Assembly: GCA_910576895.1 (NCBI GenBank)
Contig: CAJTJZ010000089.1
Coordinates: 1-8,193 of the forward strand
Source of the DNA: an uncultured Lachnospiraceae bacterium
GTDB taxonomy: Bacteria > Bacillota > Clostridia > Lachnospirales > Lachnospiraceae
Direction: 5' to 3'
Length of the DNA stretch: 8,193 nucleotides
In this document: one piece after another, positions 6,047 to 8,193 of the stretch
How the letters are laid out: each line of letters opens with the position of its first letter
How positions within the stretch are numbered: position 1 is the first letter of the stretch
Program-made: the position numbers and the translations under genes
Notes under the pieces: model-generated
Database searches by the model: none
The model's input: only the letters and a program-made list of their open reading frames with translations
Told to the model about the DNA's origin: nothing

Positions 6047-7003
6047 TTATATAAGCTGAGCTGTAAAAGAAATCCATTCTCCCATTTCATTTCTTTCTAA
6101 AATTTCAAATCCATTTTTTTCTAATGCATGTTGCACTTCTTTTTCTTTTGTATTAAGAATCCCCGAGGAAATAAATATCCCTTTTGGCTTCATATGATTT
6201 GCAATTTCTTCTGAAAGCTGAATAATGACAGGAGCTAAAATATTAGCAACCACAAGATCAAATCCTGTTCCAACTTTTCTTTGCAAGTTTTTATCATCAA
6301 TCAAATTTCCTGCATAAGAAGTAAATTCTTTTTCTGTAATTTTATTTCTTTCCATATTTTCCCATGTGATTTTCAAAGCATTTTCATCAATATCAGTTCC
6401 AACCGCTTTGCAAGCACCAAGTTTTAAACTAACAAGAGATAAAATTCCGCTGCCACAACCAACATCTAATATAGACATTCCTTGTTTTAATTCTTTTTTT
6501 ATACTCTCAATACAAAGTTTTGTCGTTTCATGAGAACCTGTACCAAATGCTGTTTTTGGATCAATCTCAATTACAATATCTTCTTCTTTTCTATTTTCTG
6601 GTAATATTTCCCAAGAAGGTTTAATCAAAATATGTTCTGCAGCATAAAATGGTTTAAAATATTCTTTCCAATTATCAATCCAGTCCCTATCATCTTTTTC
6701 TTCTAATGTCAGTTCACATGCACCTGCATCAACAAATAACTTTACTTCCTCTAATCCATCTTCAATTTGTTTTTTCAATACTTCTTTATCTGTTTCTATG
6801 CTCACATAACTACTTACCGTTGCTATCCCATCATCTGGTCCTAAATCTGGTAAAATATCAATAAACATTTTCTGTTTATCTTCTTCCGACAATGGAATCT
6901 TATCTTCAATTTCAATTCCTTCTAACCCAATTTCATCAAACATAGCACTAATCAGATCAACAGCCTCTGTTGTTGTTTTTAATGACACCTTGATCCATTT
7001 CAT
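6047..7003 (-). CDS. prmA: Ribosomal protein L11 methyltransferase PrmA
   Basis: PrmA trimethylates amino groups of ribosomal protein L11 with S-adenosylmethionine. The 318 residues contain an N-terminal L11-recognition domain (MKWIKVSLKTT onward) and a Rossmann-type methyltransferase domain. Visible motifs are the family-specific DPKTAFGTGSHETT (148-161), SAM motif I LDVGCGSGIL (179-188), the acidic residue of GTDID (202-206), and VVANILAPVI (251-260), which occupies the catalytic motif IV position. Length is typical. The ATG at 7003 is preceded by GGATAGGATG with a seven-base gap. In many Firmicutes prmA follows dnaJ; here an iscB element ends only about 30 bases upstream of the start codon, so the gene must rely on read-through from the element or on a promoter in that short space. 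Confidence 0.97.
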   Translation of the reverse strand: MKWIKVSLKTTTEAVDLISAMFDEIGLEGIEIEDKIPLSEEDKQKMFIDILPDLGPDDGIATVSSYVSIETDKEVLKKQIEDGLEEVKLFVDAGACELTLEEKDDRDWIDNWKEYFKPFYAAEHILIKPSWEILPENRKEEDIVIEIDPKTAFGTGSHETTKLCIESIKKELKQGMSILDVGCGSGILSLVSLKLGACKAVGTDIDENALKITWENMERNKITEKEFTSYAGNLIDDKNLQRKVGTGFDLVVANILAPVIIQLSEEIANHMKPKGIFISSGILNTKEKEVQHALEKNGFEILERNEMGEWISFTAQLI

Positions 7004-7034
7004 ATCTTATCATCCTATCCTTTTTAACTAAACT

Positions 7035-7079
7035 GTGCAAGAATTCTCCCACCTCTATAGGTGGTGAGATGAATTGCAC
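7035..7079 (-). repeat. Right-end hairpin of the iscB element
   Basis: An imperfect palindrome starts on the iscB stop codon. The outer arms are GTGCAA (7035-7040) and TTGCAC (7074-7079). The inner stem is CCACCT (7049-7054) with AGGTGG (7059-7064), extended by CTC/GAG (7046-7048 with 7066-7068) across one bulged base. Subterminal hairpins of this kind are what the single-strand transposase recognises. There is no U-rich tract after it on either strand, so it is not a good intrinsic terminator. Confidence 0.7.
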
Positions 7080-8193
7080 TAAATATACTGCTTGCAATAT
7101 TGCCAATTATTATTATGACAAATTAGCTTAAGATTACTTATACTAACTTGCTTGTATTTTTTATTTGGCATAGTAACATAATTATCTTTATCCTTCTTGA
7201 CATATGCTCCATTACTAGTAAAACCACTGATATACCCATGTTGTCCTAAAACTTCCACATAATCGTTTAGAAAAAATCCTTGATAGCTAGGTGTATTTTT
7301 CCTATTTCTCTTTTGAGTTCTATTAGGTTCTTTTCTTCCTTTTCTAGCAGTAGCTTCATGCAAAGACCATTTTTTCTTTCTAAATTGCTTTATGAATAAC
7401 CATTCCTTCGGATTTTCTTTTACTTTTTCTATCCCACTTATCACGATAGCATCGTTATAATGAGTTTTTTCTAAACCGATTTCTTTTCTTTTTGGTGTAG
7501 TCTGGCTTCCATAAGATATCTTTGCATTCGGATATTCTTGGAAGATTCGTCTCCTAAGAGTATTCATAAAGGGTGGTTCTTTGTATTGCTTTACTTTTTT
7601 ATGATGTTCTTGCCACTGGTAAAGCACCTCACCTTTCTTATGATTTTCAGAGGTATGACAATCCATACATACACTGATTAAGTTATCTGCTCGATCCGTT
7701 CCACCATTCGAACGGTATCGGATATGATGCGTTTGCAGTATTTTATTTTTTCCCTTGCAGCATTGACAAGTATAATGATCTCTAGCAAAAACATAATATC
7801 TTACATCAAAATAACCATACGTTTGCCCTTGCTGATAGTCTACTCCTTGTATCTTAGGATTTATCATTTTAGCAGTATCAAATTTCCCAACTTCTATGTG
7901 AAGTTCTGCTTTTGGAACTACTTGTTCTAGTTTATGAATCCAATGAAACGTATGATTGATTCTGTTTTGAATACTAGGGGGAAGCCATCCTTCTGTTTTC
8001 GATTTTACTCGATTAAGAAATCTTGGTTTCCGATACCTAGTCTTTCGGTTACGTCTATCCCTGCGATAACTTCTTCTAGTATCTAAATTGGATTTTATGT
8101 CTTGCCTTAATGCTATTTCTGCCTTGAATATCACGTTATTTTTCGATGTGATAGCTAACCCAAGATATCTTGAACCAGTATCTACTCCTAGAT
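7079..8193 (-). CDS. iscB: RNA-guided endonuclease IscB (5' end beyond the window)
   Basis: IscB, the ancestor-type relative of Cas9, is an omega-RNA-guided DNA nuclease with a RuvC domain split by an HNH domain. Counting from the first complete codon at 8191, 370 residues are visible. They are RuvC-I LGVDTGSRYLGLAIT with D4; an arginine-rich bridge helix (37-58); RuvC-II ELHIEVGKFD with E100; an HNH domain with zinc cysteines C142/C145 and C175/C178, tandem histidines 155-156 and N170; RuvC-III THYNDAIVISG with H244 and D247; and a basic C-terminal domain ending at TAG 7079. All catalytic residues are present, so the nuclease looks active. The GTG at 8134 is an internal valine codon, because RuvC-I lies upstream of it in the same open frame. 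The N-terminal PLMP domain is missing only because the window ends. With it the protein would be roughly 400-430 residues. Confidence 0.92.
   Translation of the reverse strand, partial: LGVDTGSRYLGLAITSKNNVIFKAEIALRQDIKSNLDTRRSYRRDRRNRKTRYRKPRFLNRVKSKTEGWLPPSIQNRINHTFHWIHKLEQVVPKAELHIEVGKFDTAKMINPKIQGVDYQQGQTYGYFDVRYYVFARDHYTCQCCKGKNKILQTHHIRYRSNGGTDRADNLISVCMDCHTSENHKKGEVLYQWQEHHKKVKQYKEPPFMNTLRRRIFQEYPNAKISYGSQTTPKRKEIGLEKTHYNDAIVISGIEKVKENPKEWLFIKQFRKKKWSLHEATARKGRKEPNRTQKRNRKNTPSYQGFFLNDYVEVLGQHGYISGFTSNGAYVKKDKDNYVTMPNKKYKQVSISNLKLICHNNNWQYCKQYI

Larger units (their letters stand above)
7030..8193 (-). mobile_element. IscB-carrying IS200/IS605-type element, right part only
   Basis: The iscB gene and the hairpin after it together make the right portion of an IS200/IS605-type element. 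No tnpA transposase is visible; it could be off-window or absent, since many iscB elements are non-autonomous. The right boundary is probably just after the 7035-7079 structure, close to TTGCAC at 7040-7035, but the exact cleavage site is not determined. The left end, and the omega RNA that in iscB elements lies upstream of the gene, are beyond 8193. Confidence 0.75.

Noticed and set aside
7019..7053. A TTGCAC/TAGGAT pair with 17-base spacing as a prmA promoter created by the element end
   Set aside because: Both boxes are weak matches, the second overlaps the ribosome binding site, and transcription would begin at about the start codon.
7035..7079. The iscB end palindrome as an intrinsic terminator
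   Set aside because: No run of T follows it in either direction; it fits a transposition end better.
7079..8193. IsrB or a Cas9 fragment instead of IscB
   Set aside because: A complete HNH domain excludes IsrB, and the compact order RuvC-I, bridge helix, RuvC-II, HNH, RuvC-III without a recognition lobe excludes Cas9.

Overview
The window looks like a low-GC Firmicute chromosome, most likely class Clostridia and plausibly Lachnospiraceae. The DNA is AT-rich, the genes have strong GGAGG-type ribosome binding sites, and a conserved prmA-rsmE-desulfurase-thiI gene order follows an upstream end that in many Firmicutes carries the dnaK/dnaJ heat-shock cluster (off-window here). Every gene I support is on the minus strand, so biological order runs from high to low coordinates.

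8193 to about 7030: the 3' part of an iscB gene (RNA-guided HNH/RuvC nuclease of IS200/IS605-type elements) and its right-end hairpin. The start of iscB lies beyond the window. The element sits directly against the ribosome binding site of prmA.

7003 to 2700: a core translation/RNA-modification block. It holds prmA (methylates ribosomal protein L11), rsmE (methylates 16S rRNA U1498), a NifS-family cysteine desulfurase and thiI (tRNA 4-thiouridine synthesis). The desulfurase-ThiI pair is a known arrangement in which the desulfurase supplies sulfur to a rhodanese-less ThiI. Here the desulfurase has the whole PLP site but lacks the segment carrying the catalytic cysteine, so it should be sulfur-transfer-dead as written.

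2611 to 630: three accessory genes close together: a zinc-ribbon/HTH/Panacea (SocA-like) antitoxin-type regulator, a small P-loop kinase and a GNAT acetyltransferase. The regulator appears to begin at a rare ATA codon behind an excellent Shine-Dalgarno sequence; a start at the later GTG would delete half its zinc ribbon.

629 to 1: decaying DNA. It contains a GNAT pseudogene with an in-frame stop, an unassigned stretch, and a fragment of a helicase-like gene cut off exactly at the right end of a second IS200/IS605-type element, probably tnpB type. That element's structured right end occupies about the first 195 bases.

The strongest points for follow-up are the cysteine-less desulfurase beside thiI, the IscB element inserted ahead of prmA, the ATA start of the Panacea gene, and the element/helicase junction at 195/196.
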